Assembly (NCBI RefSeq): GCF_000219215.1
Contig: NC_015726.1
Span: forward strand, 2,976,001 to 3,040,000
Direction: 5' to 3'
DNA length: 64,000 nucleotides
Source of the DNA: Cupriavidus necator N-1
GTDB lineage: Bacteria; Pseudomonadota; Gammaproteobacteria; Burkholderiales; Burkholderiaceae
Both the position numbers and the translations under genes were made by a program. Below, piece after piece: positions 8,983 to 17,114 of the stretch (the first letter of the stretch is position 1; each line of letters begins with the position of its first letter). The notes beneath the pieces are model-generated. The model was not told the origin of the DNA. It did not search any database and saw nothing but the letters and a program-made list of their open reading frames with translations.

Positions 8983-10712
8983 TTCCGTTGGAATATATGC
9001 CGCCGATGATGTTCGGCGGCCTGGTGCTGTTCATGCTGATCGGCTTCCCGGTCGCGTTCTCGCTGTCGGCGGTGGGCCTGGCCTTCGGCTTCCTGGCGAT
9101 CGAATGGGGTTACTTCCCGATCAGCTTCCTGCAGGCCGTGCCGAGCCGCGTGTTCGGCAGCGTGCTGGCCAACGAGCTGCTGCTGGCGATCCCGTTCTTC
9201 ACCTTCATGGGCGCCATCCTGGAGAAGTGCGGGCTGGCCGAGGACATGCTGGACTCCATGGGCCAGCTGTTCGGCCCGGTGCGCGGCGGCCTGGGCTATT
9301 CGGTGATCATCGTCGGCTTCATCCTGGGCGCGATCACGGGCACGGTGGCCGCACAGGTGATCGCCATGGCGATGATCTCGCTGCCGGTGATGATGCGCTA
9401 CCGCTACAACATGAAGTACGCCACCGGCGTGCTGGCCGCATCGGGCACCATCACGCAGCTGGTGCCGCCCTCGCTGGTGCTGGTGGTGCTGGCCGACCAG
9501 CTCAAGACCCCGCTGGGCAGCGCCGACGTGGGCAGCATGTACCTGGGCGCGTGGGGCCCATCGGTGGTCCAGATCGCGCTGTTTGCACTCTATACCTTCT
9601 TCCTGACGCGCTTCAAGCCCGACTGGCTGCCGCCGGTTCCCGCCGAAGCGCGCACGCTGCGCGGCTGGGCGCTGTGGCGCAAATGCCTGCGCGGCATCAT
9701 CCCCTGCGCGGTGCTGATCTTCCTGGTGCTCGGCACCATCATGCTGGGCATTGCCACGCCGACGGAATCCGGCGCCATGGGCGCGGTCGGCGCGCTGGTG
9801 CTGGCCGTGATCCGCGACAAGGCCTTTAGCCGGATCGACCGCCAGGTCTACCGTGTCGGCATCGCCGCCACGCTGGTGGCCGCGGCGGTGGGCTTCTTCG
9901 CCTTCGGCTCGCACGTGTTCCGCATCCCGCTGGCGGTGGTGTACCTGGTCATCCTCTGGCTGCTGCTGCGCGCAGGCCAGATGACCGAGCTGCGCCTGCT
10001 GATCGTCGATGCCTACCAGTCCACCGCGCGCATCACCGCGATGGTGGTGTTCATCCTGATCGGCTCCACCTGCTTCTCGGTGGTGTTCCAGGGCGTGGAC
10101 GGCGGCGCCTGGGTGGAGCATCTGTTCACCTCGCTGCCAGGCGGCTGGATCGGCTTCCTGATCGTGGTGAACCTGTTTATCTTCTTCCTGGCCTTCTTCC
10201 TGGACTTCTTCGAAATCGCCTTCATCGTGGTGCCGATGCTGGCACCGGTGGCGGTCAAGGTGCTGGCGCCGGTGGTGGCCGACTCCATGGGCGGCAACCC
10301 GGAGGCCGCGGCGACGGCGGCGCTGGTGTGGTTCGGCGTGATGCTGTGCGTGAACATGCAGACCTCGTTCATGCACCCGCCGTTCGGCTTCGCGCTGTTC
10401 TACCTGCGCGGCATCGCCCCGAAGGAAGTAAAAAGCTCCGACATCTACTGGGGTGCTCTGCCCTGGGTCGGGCTGCAGATGGTGATGGTGCTGCTGGTGA
10501 TGTTCTGGCCAGGCATGGTGACGGGGCTGCTGGACAAGGGATCGCTCAAGCACAGCAACGCGGCAGAGGTCAGCATCCCGCTTGGCGGAGAGCCGGAGAA
10601 ACCGGCGTCGGCGCCAGGACCAGCCGCCCCGCCGGGTTCGCTGGAACTGCCAGGCGCGGCACCGGCACCTGAGCCCGCGGCACCACAGTTCGAGTTCGAA
10701 AAGAAGAACTGA
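8979..10712 (+). CDS. TRAP transporter large permease (DctM type), long form
   Basis: A 577-residue multi-spanning protein forming the transport channel of the TRAP system. It begins MIPLEYMPPMMFGGLVLFML; the ATG overlaps the small-permease stop. Conserved DctM features include the GAITGTVAAQVIAMAMISLP stretch and GTITQLVPPSLVLVVLADQ. It is about 150 residues longer than a classical DctM: an extra membrane region sits in the middle (about 275-350) and a Pro/Ala-rich hydrophilic tail occupies the last 50 residues. Long forms like this are typical of the branch annotated as mannitol/chloroaromatic transporters. The partner DctP protein is not encoded here. Confidence 0.92.
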   Translation: MIPLEYMPPMMFGGLVLFMLIGFPVAFSLSAVGLAFGFLAIEWGYFPISFLQAVPSRVFGSVLANELLLAIPFFTFMGAILEKCGLAEDMLDSMGQLFGPVRGGLGYSVIIVGFILGAITGTVAAQVIAMAMISLPVMMRYRYNMKYATGVLAASGTITQLVPPSLVLVVLADQLKTPLGSADVGSMYLGAWGPSVVQIALFALYTFFLTRFKPDWLPPVPAEARTLRGWALWRKCLRGIIPCAVLIFLVLGTIMLGIATPTESGAMGAVGALVLAVIRDKAFSRIDRQVYRVGIAATLVAAAVGFFAFGSHVFRIPLAVVYLVILWLLLRAGQMTELRLLIVDAYQSTARITAMVVFILIGSTCFSVVFQGVDGGAWVEHLFTSLPGGWIGFLIVVNLFIFFLAFFLDFFEIAFIVVPMLAPVAVKVLAPVVADSMGGNPEAAATAALVWFGVMLCVNMQTSFMHPPFGFALFYLRGIAPKEVKSSDIYWGALPWVGLQMVMVLLVMFWPGMVTGLLDKGSLKHSNAAEVSIPLGGEPEKPASAPGPAAPPGSLELPGAAPAPEPAAPQFEFEKKN

Positions 10713-10727
10713 TCAGATAGCCGATCC

Positions 10728-10755
10728 AAGGCCCCGCAGCAATGCGGGGCCTTTT
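10728..10755 (+). terminator. Terminator after the TRAP genes
   Basis: A perfect 10-base stem, AAGGCCCCGC (10728-10737) and GCGGGGCCTT (10744-10753), is followed by a short T run. It lies 16 bases after the large-permease stop and directly abuts the PIN-domain remnant. Confidence 0.85.
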
Positions 10756-10757
10756 CA

Positions 10758-11138
10758 TTGGCGCGGGTCCGCGCCGGCGCCGGCGTGCGCGCGTTCTTCC
10801 GCCAGGCGGCGCGGGAAGGTGCCGCGCTCTACCTGTCGGCGCTGACTGTGGGCGAGCTCCAGCGCGCCGTTGCGCTGACCCGCCATCGCGGCGATACGGC
10901 GCAGGCCGCGGTGCTGGAGCAATGGCTGGCAACCGTGCTGGAGGACTTTGGCCGGCAGGTGTTGCCGGTCGATACCGACGTCGCCCAGGTCTGGGGCCAG
11001 CTGCGCGCGCCGCGGCCTGAGCATGCGCTGGACAAGTTCATTGCCGCCACCGCGCTGATCCACGACCTGACCGTTGTCACGCGCAATGAGGAAGACTTCC
11101 GCGGCACGGGCGCGATGCTGCTGAATCTGTTCACCTAG
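10758..11138 (+). pseudogene. 5'-truncated PIN-domain (VapC-like) toxin remnant
   Basis: About 126 residues match the body of a VapC-type PIN nuclease: a GVRAFFRQ helix, LYLSALTVGELQRAV with the second acidic residue, VLPVDTDVAQVWG, and ALDKFIAATALIHDLTVVTRNEEDF with the two later acidic positions. The first strand of a PIN domain, which carries the LDTNV catalytic Asp, is absent: the frame begins straight after the TRAP terminator and its only initiation codon is a TTG with no ribosome-binding site. No VapB-like antitoxin is seen. Most likely a decayed toxin gene that lost its 5' end; a functional shortened protein cannot be excluded. Confidence 0.65.
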
Positions 11139-11150
11139 CGCGAAAAGGAA

Positions 11151-11173
11151 AGGGCCCCGCATAGCGGGGCCCT
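11151..11173 (-). terminator. Terminator of the basic amino-acid decarboxylase gene
   Basis: A 10-base perfect stem (11151-11160 with 11164-11173, AGGGCCCCGC and its complement) lies 29 bases beyond the decarboxylase stop. Read on the minus strand it is followed by TTTCCTTTTC, so it should act mainly for the minus-strand gene. Its stem is almost the same as that of the terminator at 10728-10755. Confidence 0.75.
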
Positions 11174-11202
11174 GATCTCATCAGCGGGACGCGGACTGGC
11201 GC

Positions 11203-13476
11203 TCAGCCGTCCTGCTTCACGCAGTCGACAAAGTACGCCTTCTTGCCGTCGATTTCGTCCTCGACCAGGCCGTGGATGTCGGTCTCGAAGCCCGGGAACA
11301 GCTTGTTGAACTCGCGCGCGAACTTCAGGTACTGCACGATGGTGCGGTTAAAGCGCTCGCCCGGAATCAGCAGCGGAATGCCCGGCGGGTACGGCGTCAG
11401 CAGGATGGCGGTGACGCGGCCTTCGAGGTCGTCGACCGGCACGCGCTCGATCTCGCGGTGCGCCATCATGGCCCAGGCGTCCGACGGCTTCATCGCCGGC
11501 TCCATGTCCGACAGGTACATCTCCGTCGTCACACGGGCCACGTCATTGGCCTTGTACACGCTGTGGATCGCATCGCACAGGTCACGCAGGCCCATGCGCT
11601 CATATTGCGGATGCTTGGCGACGAATTCCGGCAGCACACGCCACAGCGGCTGGTTCTGGTCGTAGTCGTCCTTGAACTGCTGCAGCTCGGTCACCAGCGA
11701 GTTCCAGCGGCCCTTGGTGATGCCGATGGTGAACATGATGAAGAACGAGTACAGCCCGGTCTTCTCGATGATGATGCCGTGCTCGGCCAGGTACTTGGTG
11801 ACGATGGCCGCCGGGATGCCGCGTTCGCTGAACTCGCCGTCCACGTCCAGGCCCGGGGTGATGATGGTGGCCTTGATCGGGTCGAGCAGGTTGAAGCCAT
11901 CGGCGAGGTCGCCGAAGCCGTGCCAGCGCTCGTTGGCCTTGAGCATCCACTCCTCGCGGTCGCCGATGCCGTCTTCGATCAGCGCGTCCGGGCCCCACAC
12001 CTTGAACCACCAGTCGCCGTTCTTGCCGTCGTCATAATCGCCCTCGACCTTGCGCATGGCGCGGCGGAAGTCCATCGCCTCCTGGATGCTCTCTTCCACC
12101 AGCGCGGTGCCACCCGGCGCTTCCATCATCGCCGCGGCCACATCGCACGAGGCGATGATCGAGTACTGCGGGCTGGTCGAGGTGTGCATCAGGTACGCCT
12201 CGTTGAAGCGGTAGCGGTCCAGCTTGCGCGTCTCGGAATCCTGCACCAGGATCTGCGAGGCCTGCGACAGGCCGGCCAGCAGCTTGTGCGTGGACTGCGT
12301 GGCGAACACCAGCGCGTCCTTGCTGCGCGGGCGGTCCTTGCCGATCGCGTGCATGTTGCGATAGAAGTCGTGGAAGGCCGCGTGCGGCAGCCAGGCTTCA
12401 TCGAAGTGCAGCGTGTCGATCTCGGCGGCCAGCATTTCCTTGATCTGTTCGGCGTTGTACAGCACGCCATCGTACGTACCCTGCGTGATAGTCAGGATGC
12501 GCGGCTTCTGGTTCTTGGCCTTGCTCGCGAACGGGTGGTTGGCGATCTTCTTCCTGATCGTTTCCGGGTCGAACTCGCTCTTCGGGATCGGGCCGATGAT
12601 GCCGTAGTGGTTGCGCGTAGGCATCAGGAAGACCGGGATCGCGCCCGTCATCATGATCGCGTGCAGGATCGACTTGTGGCAGTTGCGGTCCACCACCACG
12701 ATGTCGCCCGGCGCCACGTTGGCATGCCACACCATCTTGTTCGAGGTGGAGGTGCCGTTGGTGACGAAGTACATGTGGTCGGAGTTGAAGATGCGCGCGG
12801 CATTGCGCTCCGACGCGGCCACCGGGCCGGTGTGGTCCAGCAGCTGGCCCAGCTCGTCGACCGCGTTGCAGACGTCGGCGCGCAGCATGTTCTCGCCGAA
12901 GAACTGGTGGAACACCTGGCCCACCGGGCTCTTCAGGAACGCCACGCCGCCCGAGTGCCCCGGGCAGTGCCACGAGTACGAGCTGTCCTGCGCGTAGTCG
13001 ATCAGCGCCTTGAAGAACGGCGGCGCCAGCGTGTCGAGGTAGACCTTGGCTTCGCGGATGATGTGGCGTGCCACGAATTCCGGCGTGTCCTCGAACATGT
13101 GGATGAAGCCATGCAGCTCGCGCAGGATATCGTTGGGGATATGGCGCGAAGTGCGGGTCTCGCCGTACAGGAAGATCGGCAGGTCCGAGTTGCGGCGGCG
13201 CACTTCGGCGACGAAGGCGCGCAGCTTTTCGATCGCGGCGGCCTCGAGCTGGTCGTCGCCGTCGCGCGTGAACTCGTCGTCGTCGATCGACACGATAAAG
13301 CTCGATGCCCGGCTGGACTGCTGGGCAAACGACGTCAGGTCGCCGTAGCTGGTCAGGCCCATGACCTCCATGCCCTCTTTCTCGATCGCCTCGGCCAGCG
13401 CGCGGATGCCCGAGCCGGAGATGTTCTCGGAGCGAAAGTCTTCGTCAATGATGATGACGGGGAAACGGAATTTCAT
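11203..13476 (-). CDS. Arginine/lysine/ornithine decarboxylase (PLP fold III, AdiA/CadA family)
   Basis: A 757-residue pyridoxal-phosphate enzyme that decarboxylates a basic amino acid to a polyamine precursor. It has an N-terminal wing domain (about 1-135), the large PLP domain with HCPGHSGG and VTNGTSTSNK, the Schiff-base Lys at about 398 in STHKLLAG, and the family C-terminal domain. The length fits AdiA (about 755) better than CadA or SpeC (about 715), but sequence reading does not settle arginine, lysine or ornithine. The start was placed at the ATG preceded by AAGGAT rather than 78 bases upstream. It is separated from dcd by a 149-base leader holding a large inverted repeat. Confidence 0.92.
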   Translation of the reverse strand: MKFRFPVIIIDEDFRSENISGSGIRALAEAIEKEGMEVMGLTSYGDLTSFAQQSSRASSFIVSIDDDEFTRDGDDQLEAAAIEKLRAFVAEVRRRNSDLPIFLYGETRTSRHIPNDILRELHGFIHMFEDTPEFVARHIIREAKVYLDTLAPPFFKALIDYAQDSSYSWHCPGHSGGVAFLKSPVGQVFHQFFGENMLRADVCNAVDELGQLLDHTGPVAASERNAARIFNSDHMYFVTNGTSTSNKMVWHANVAPGDIVVVDRNCHKSILHAIMMTGAIPVFLMPTRNHYGIIGPIPKSEFDPETIRKKIANHPFASKAKNQKPRILTITQGTYDGVLYNAEQIKEMLAAEIDTLHFDEAWLPHAAFHDFYRNMHAIGKDRPRSKDALVFATQSTHKLLAGLSQASQILVQDSETRKLDRYRFNEAYLMHTSTSPQYSIIASCDVAAAMMEAPGGTALVEESIQEAMDFRRAMRKVEGDYDDGKNGDWWFKVWGPDALIEDGIGDREEWMLKANERWHGFGDLADGFNLLDPIKATIITPGLDVDGEFSERGIPAAIVTKYLAEHGIIIEKTGLYSFFIMFTIGITKGRWNSLVTELQQFKDDYDQNQPLWRVLPEFVAKHPQYERMGLRDLCDAIHSVYKANDVARVTTEMYLSDMEPAMKPSDAWAMMAHREIERVPVDDLEGRVTAILLTPYPPGIPLLIPGERFNRTIVQYLKFAREFNKLFPGFETDIHGLVEDEIDGKKAYFVDCVKQDG

Positions 13477-13513
13477 CGGGCATCCTTGATGGAAAGCAGG
13501 ACATAAAGGACTT

Positions 13514-13561
13514 GAGCCACATGGCCGGCGGGAGGTTCCCCGCGACGGCGACATGTGGCTC
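13514..13561 (-). promoter_or_regulatory. Large inverted repeat between dcd and the decarboxylase gene
   Basis: GAGCCACATG (13514-13523) and CATGTGGCTC (13552-13561) form a perfect 10-base stem around a 28-base GC-rich loop that can fold further. It lies 37 bases upstream of the decarboxylase ATG and downstream of the dcd stop. No T-tract follows on the minus strand, so it may be a leader structure for the decarboxylase mRNA rather than a simple terminator. Confidence 0.45.
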
Positions 13562-13625
13562 TCACGTCAGTTGTGGCGGCCGCTCTGGGCCAGCCGCACC
13601 GGCAGACGCCGGCATTGTAATGCGC

Positions 13626-14192
13626 TCAGGTCTTCGGCAGTGTGACACCGTGCTGACCCTGGTACTTGCCGCCCCGGTCGCGATACGAGGTCTCGCAGAC
13701 TTCGTCGCTCTCGAAGAACAGCACCTGGGCGCAACCCTCGCCGGCGTAGATCTTGGCGGGCAGCGGCGTGGTGTTGGAGAACTCCAGCGTCACATAGCCT
13801 TCCCATTCGGGCTCGAACGGCGTCACATTGACGATGATGCCGCAGCGGGCATAGGTGCTCTTGCCCAGGCAGATGGTCAGCACGCTGCGCGGGATCCGGA
13901 AGTACTCCATCGTGCGCGCCAGCGCGAACGAGTTGGGCGGGATGATGCAGACATCGCCCTTGAAATCCACGAACGACTTCTCGTCGAAATTCTTCGGATC
14001 GACGATGGTGCTGTTGATATTGGTGAAGATCTTGAATTCGTCGGCGCAGCGGATATCGTAGCCGTAGCTCGAGGTGCCGTACGAGACGATCTTGCGCCCG
14101 TCCTGCTCCCGGACCTGGCCTGGCGCGAACGGCTCGATCATGCCGTGCTGCTCCGCCATGCGGCGGATCCACTTGTCGGATTTGATGCTCAT
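13626..14192 (-). CDS. dcd: dCTP deaminase
   Basis: Deaminates dCTP to dUTP, the main source of dUMP for thymidylate synthesis. The 188-residue product has the trimeric dUTPase/dCTP-deaminase fold signatures: SSYGYDIR near 45, [19 protein letters not shown] (about 107-125) and the catalytic-Glu region [10 protein letters not shown] (about 130-139). The frame is open upstream, but [14 protein letters not shown] at 14192 is the family's usual start. A candidate TACAAT -10 box lies on the minus strand at 14233-14238. Confidence 0.95.
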   Translation of the reverse strand: MSIKSDKWIRRMAEQHGMIEPFAPGQVREQDGRKIVSYGTSSYGYDIRCADEFKIFTNINSTIVDPKNFDEKSFVDFKGDVCIIPPNSFALARTMEYFRIPRSVLTICLGKSTYARCGIIVNVTPFEPEWEGYVTLEFSNTTPLPAKIYAGEGCAQVLFFESDEVCETSYRDRGGKYQGQHGVTLPKT

Positions 14193-14287
14193 AAGGTTGG
14201 GAGGGTAAACACACTGGCTCGGAGTGCGCCGCATTGTACAACCAATCGGGGCCCGCCCCTGCAAGCAAACGCAAGCACAAGTGCCGC

Positions 14288-15118
14288 TTACGCCACCGCG
14301 TCTTCCGGCAGGCGGTGGTGGAAGCGCTCGCGCCCGGTGTAGAGCAGGAAGTGCTTGCCGGTGCAGCGCGCAAACAGCGTCAGGTTGACGCGCCGTGCCA
14401 TCTGGTAGCCCATCTGCGTCACACCCGAGCGCGACAGCAGGAACGGGATGCCCATCTGCGCGCCCTTGATCACCATCTCGGAGGTCAGGCGGCCGGTGGT
14501 GTAGAAGATCTTGTCGCTACCCGTCATGCCTTCCAGCCACATGCGTCCGGCGATGGCGTCCACGGCGTTGTGGCGGCCGACGTCCTCGATGAACATCAGC
14601 AGCTCGGTGCCCTGGAACAGCGCGCAGCCGTGCACCGAGCCAGCCTGCTTGTAGACCGACTGCTGCAGCCGGATGGTGTCGATGATGCCGTACAGGGTGT
14701 CCTGGTCCAGCGTGGCGCCAACCGGCAAGCGGATGTTGTCAACTTCATCGAGCAGCGAGCCGAACACGGTGCCTTGTCCGCAGCCGGTGGTCACCACGCG
14801 GCGCGCGGTGCGCTCCTCGATGCGGTCCACGCCGTTGCGCGTGGTCACGGCGGCCGACTCGGTTTCCCAGTCGACCTGCACCGCGGCGATATCTTCGATC
14901 GATTCCACCAGCCGCTGGTTGCGCAGGTAGCCCAGCACCAGGTGCTCGGGCGCGCCGCCCAGGGTCATCAGCGTGACCAGCTCGCGCTTGTCGAGGTAGA
15001 CCGTCAGCGGACGCTCGCCCGGCAGGTAGGCCGCGCGCACGCGGCCCTGCTCGTCGACGACTTCAACCTCTTCGATCAGGGGAACGGCTGCCTGGGTAAG
15101 CTCGGGACGCAGGGTCAT
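14288..15118 (-). CDS. fdhD: Formate dehydrogenase accessory sulfurtransferase FdhD
   Basis: FdhD takes sulfur from a cysteine desulfurase and passes it to the bis-MGD molybdenum cofactor before insertion into formate dehydrogenase. The 276-residue product shows the family pattern: [11 protein letters not shown] (about 108-118), the [14 protein letters not shown] and [10 protein letters not shown] segments, and TGRLTSEMV. Where enteric FdhD has a CxxC pair, this protein has a single Cys (about 113) in GCGQG. It is the last gene of the minus-strand formate dehydrogenase region, 63 bases after the 129-residue exported protein gene. Confidence 0.93.
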   Translation of the reverse strand: MTLRPELTQAAVPLIEEVEVVDEQGRVRAAYLPGERPLTVYLDKRELVTLMTLGGAPEHLVLGYLRNQRLVESIEDIAAVQVDWETESAAVTTRNGVDRIEERTARRVVTTGCGQGTVFGSLLDEVDNIRLPVGATLDQDTLYGIIDTIRLQQSVYKQAGSVHGCALFQGTELLMFIEDVGRHNAVDAIAGRMWLEGMTGSDKIFYTTGRLTSEMVIKGAQMGIPFLLSRSGVTQMGYQMARRVNLTLFARCTGKHFLLYTGRERFHHRLPEDAVA

Positions 15119-15181
15119 GACGAGGGGCTCGGGACTGCTGGTGAGGGCCCCGCGCCGCGCGCGGCGTGCGTGGGGCTGTGG

Positions 15182-15571
15182 TTACGGCGCCTTTGCAGGC
15201 GATTGTACCGCGCCGGCCGCGGCCGGTTTGGCCTCGGCCGCGGTGCTTGCCACGGCTGGTGCCGGGGCCGCAGGCGCAGCGGCGGTCGGCGCCACAAACG
15301 GGCCCGGATCGGCACATTCGGCAGTCTGCGACGGCGCGCGGGCTTCCTGGCCGTGGGCCTTACGCTCGGCAAAGTAACGCGCCGCGGTCTTGTCCTGCGC
15401 GTGGCACAACTGGTAGGCGGCGACCTTGTCGGCCCAGGCGGCGCGCGCCTTGGTCTCGGCGGCCTTGGCCTGCTGGGCCTCGGTCGGCGGCGGCAGCTTG
15501 GCCAGCGCGCCGGTGGCAAAGGTGGCGCCCGCACACAGGGCAAGCAGCGTCAGGGTGCGTGTCATCGTCAT
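15182..15571 (-). CDS. Small exported protein of the formate dehydrogenase operon
   Basis: A 129-residue protein of unknown function. The N-terminus MTMTRTLTLLALCAGATFATGALA is a clear Sec signal peptide with an AxA cleavage site. The mature part has a charged, probably helical region with two Cys residues (about 56 and 86, in QLCHAQ and AECADP), followed by a low-complexity Ala/Pro tail of about 40 residues. It sits between fdhC and fdhD, 33 bases after fdhC, and is probably co-transcribed. I do not recognise a characterised family; periplasmic location follows from the signal peptide. Confidence 0.75.
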   Translation of the reverse strand: MTMTRTLTLLALCAGATFATGALAKLPPPTEAQQAKAAETKARAAWADKVAAYQLCHAQDKTAARYFAERKAHGQEARAPSQTAECADPGPFVAPTAAAPAAPAPAVASTAAEAKPAAAGAVQSPAKAP

Positions 15572-15604
15572 GGTGGGTTCCGCATGGTCTGGTTGGCGCC
15601 GGCC

Positions 15605-16813
15605 TCAGGCTTCGCCCGGGGTATGCCGGGTGTTGCGCCCCGCGGCGGCTTCCGGGCTGGCCGAACGCTGGGCCGGGATCTTGCCCGACTTGATGTCGTC
15701 GTACCAGTGCTCGTGGTGCTCCTTGGCCCAGGCCTCGTCCACCCAGCCGTCGCGCATGGCGCGGTAAGCGCCTTCCATGCCGACCGTGCCCATGTAGATA
15801 TGGCCGCACGCCATCGCGATCATCAGCACGGCCGAGATCCCGTGGATCACGTTGGCGATCTGCATGGTCGCGCGGTAGTAGTCCATGCCCGGCACGATCA
15901 TGTCCAGCACCCAACCCGAGGCCGACAGCACCAGCCCGAACACGAACACGCCGATCCAGAACCAAATCTTCTCGCCGGCATTGAAGCGCCCGCTCGGCAC
16001 ATGCTTGCCGGATGCCAGGCCGCCAAGGCTGGTCACCCAGTGCACGTCGTCGCGGCTGGGCAGGTTGTCGCGCACGAACACCACGAAGCCCACGATCACC
16101 GACAGCGTAAAGATCGGGCCGATCACGTTGTGCAGGTTCTTCAGCACGTAAGTCAGCCAGCCGAACAGCATGTGGCCCATCAGCGGCAGCAGAAAATGCT
16201 TGCCCAGCAGCAGCACGATGCCCGACACCGCCAGCACCACGAATGAGATCGCCATGGTCCAGTGGACGATGCGCTCAAGCGGCGTGAAGCGCTCGATCAT
16301 GCGGCCGGTGCGCGGCGTGCGCAGCGGGATGGTGCCGCGCCAGAGGAAGAAACCCAGGATGGCGAGCGGCACCACCAGCAGCAGCCAGCCGCCCCAGACG
16401 GTGATGACGCCGTTGCGGAACAGGCGCCATTGCTGCCCGGTGCGCTGGATCAGCACGCCGGCTTCCTTGTCGGGCAGGCTGCTGTAGTGGCGCTGGTCGG
16501 AATTGACCTCGCGCCAGACCGGCGCATTGTTGCCGGGCTGCTCGACGGTGCGGCGCTTCTGCGACTGCGCCTCGGCGGCGATGTCGCGGCGTGGCACGTT
16601 GAAGATGTTTTCCGACGCGATGCCGGCCAGCGGCTGGACCGGGTGCGTGGCGGGGTTGTTGGTGTCGGCGCTGGCCTGTGCGGCGGCCGGTGCCGGCGGT
16701 GCCGAGGCCGGCGCCTGTGCGGCGGCGGTCCCGGCAATGGCCGCCAGTGCCAGGGCGCCGGCGCTGAGCCAGCGCCGCCAGCCTAAGCGGCATGCATTCT
16801 GTAACGGCGTCAT
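15605..16813 (-). CDS. fdhC: Formate dehydrogenase gamma subunit (cytochrome b556)
   Basis: The membrane anchor that takes electrons from the iron-sulfur subunit to quinone via two b haems. The 402-residue product has a signal peptide (about 1-32), a periplasmic region of about 100 residues, one helix near 130, then the four-helix cytochrome b core with haem-ligand candidates in ERIVHWTMAISFVVLAVSG, LHNVIGPIF and VIHGISAVLMIAMACGHIY. It is longer than the enteric FdoI/FdnI (about 215) because of the N-terminal extension, as in related betaproteobacteria. Start at the ATG after GAGCGCAC; the longer upstream frame overlaps the lipoprotein gene. Confidence 0.92.
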   Translation of the reverse strand: MTPLQNACRLGWRRWLSAGALALAAIAGTAAAQAPASAPPAPAAAQASADTNNPATHPVQPLAGIASENIFNVPRRDIAAEAQSQKRRTVEQPGNNAPVWREVNSDQRHYSSLPDKEAGVLIQRTGQQWRLFRNGVITVWGGWLLLVVPLAILGFFLWRGTIPLRTPRTGRMIERFTPLERIVHWTMAISFVVLAVSGIVLLLGKHFLLPLMGHMLFGWLTYVLKNLHNVIGPIFTLSVIVGFVVFVRDNLPSRDDVHWVTSLGGLASGKHVPSGRFNAGEKIWFWIGVFVFGLVLSASGWVLDMIVPGMDYYRATMQIANVIHGISAVLMIAMACGHIYMGTVGMEGAYRAMRDGWVDEAWAKEHHEHWYDDIKSGKIPAQRSASPEAAAGRNTRHTPGEA

Positions 16814-16877
16814 GTGCGCTCCTTCGGATCGTCGAGGACCAGCGCCCGGCTGCCGGGGCGGCCCAACTGCAGCGCCT

Positions 16878-17114
16878 TCATTGCGTGCGGTTGTACTCGT
16901 TTTGCAACTGGTTGCGCTGGCGAATCTGGTTGCCCCAGCTGGTCTTGTCGCCCTGCGTCCAGCCCTTGGCCACGAACGGATCGTCCGGGGCGCCCTGGTA
17001 GGCCTGGGCGTCAGCCTTGCGGTGCGACGGGCCGATGGTCTGCGGCTTCTCACCGCACGCCGCCAGCAGCACGCCGCACAGCGACAGCAATGCAATAACG
17101 CGGACGCGGTTCAT
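16878..17114 (-). CDS. Small lipoprotein between fdhB and fdhC
   Basis: A 78-residue product: MNRVRVIALLSLCGVLLAAC is a lipoprotein signal with lipobox LAAC (lipidated Cys at 20), followed by a short hydrophilic domain ending RNQLQNEYNRTQ. Its ATG overlaps the fdhB stop (ATGA), so it is translationally coupled to the formate dehydrogenase genes. The mature part resembles no family I can name; the motif DPFVAKGWTQGDKTSWGNQI may mark a conserved family in related operons. Location is a lipid-anchored periplasmic face; a role in complex assembly or stability is inference. Confidence 0.72.
   Translation of the reverse strand: MNRVRVIALLSLCGVLLAACGEKPQTIGPSHRKADAQAYQGAPDDPFVAKGWTQGDKTSWGNQIRQRNQLQNEYNRTQ

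Noticed and set aside
15605..17095. fdhC read as a longer protein starting upstream of 16813
   Set aside because: The upstream part is the out-of-frame shadow of the 78-residue lipoprotein gene; the ATG at 16813 opens directly into a signal peptide.
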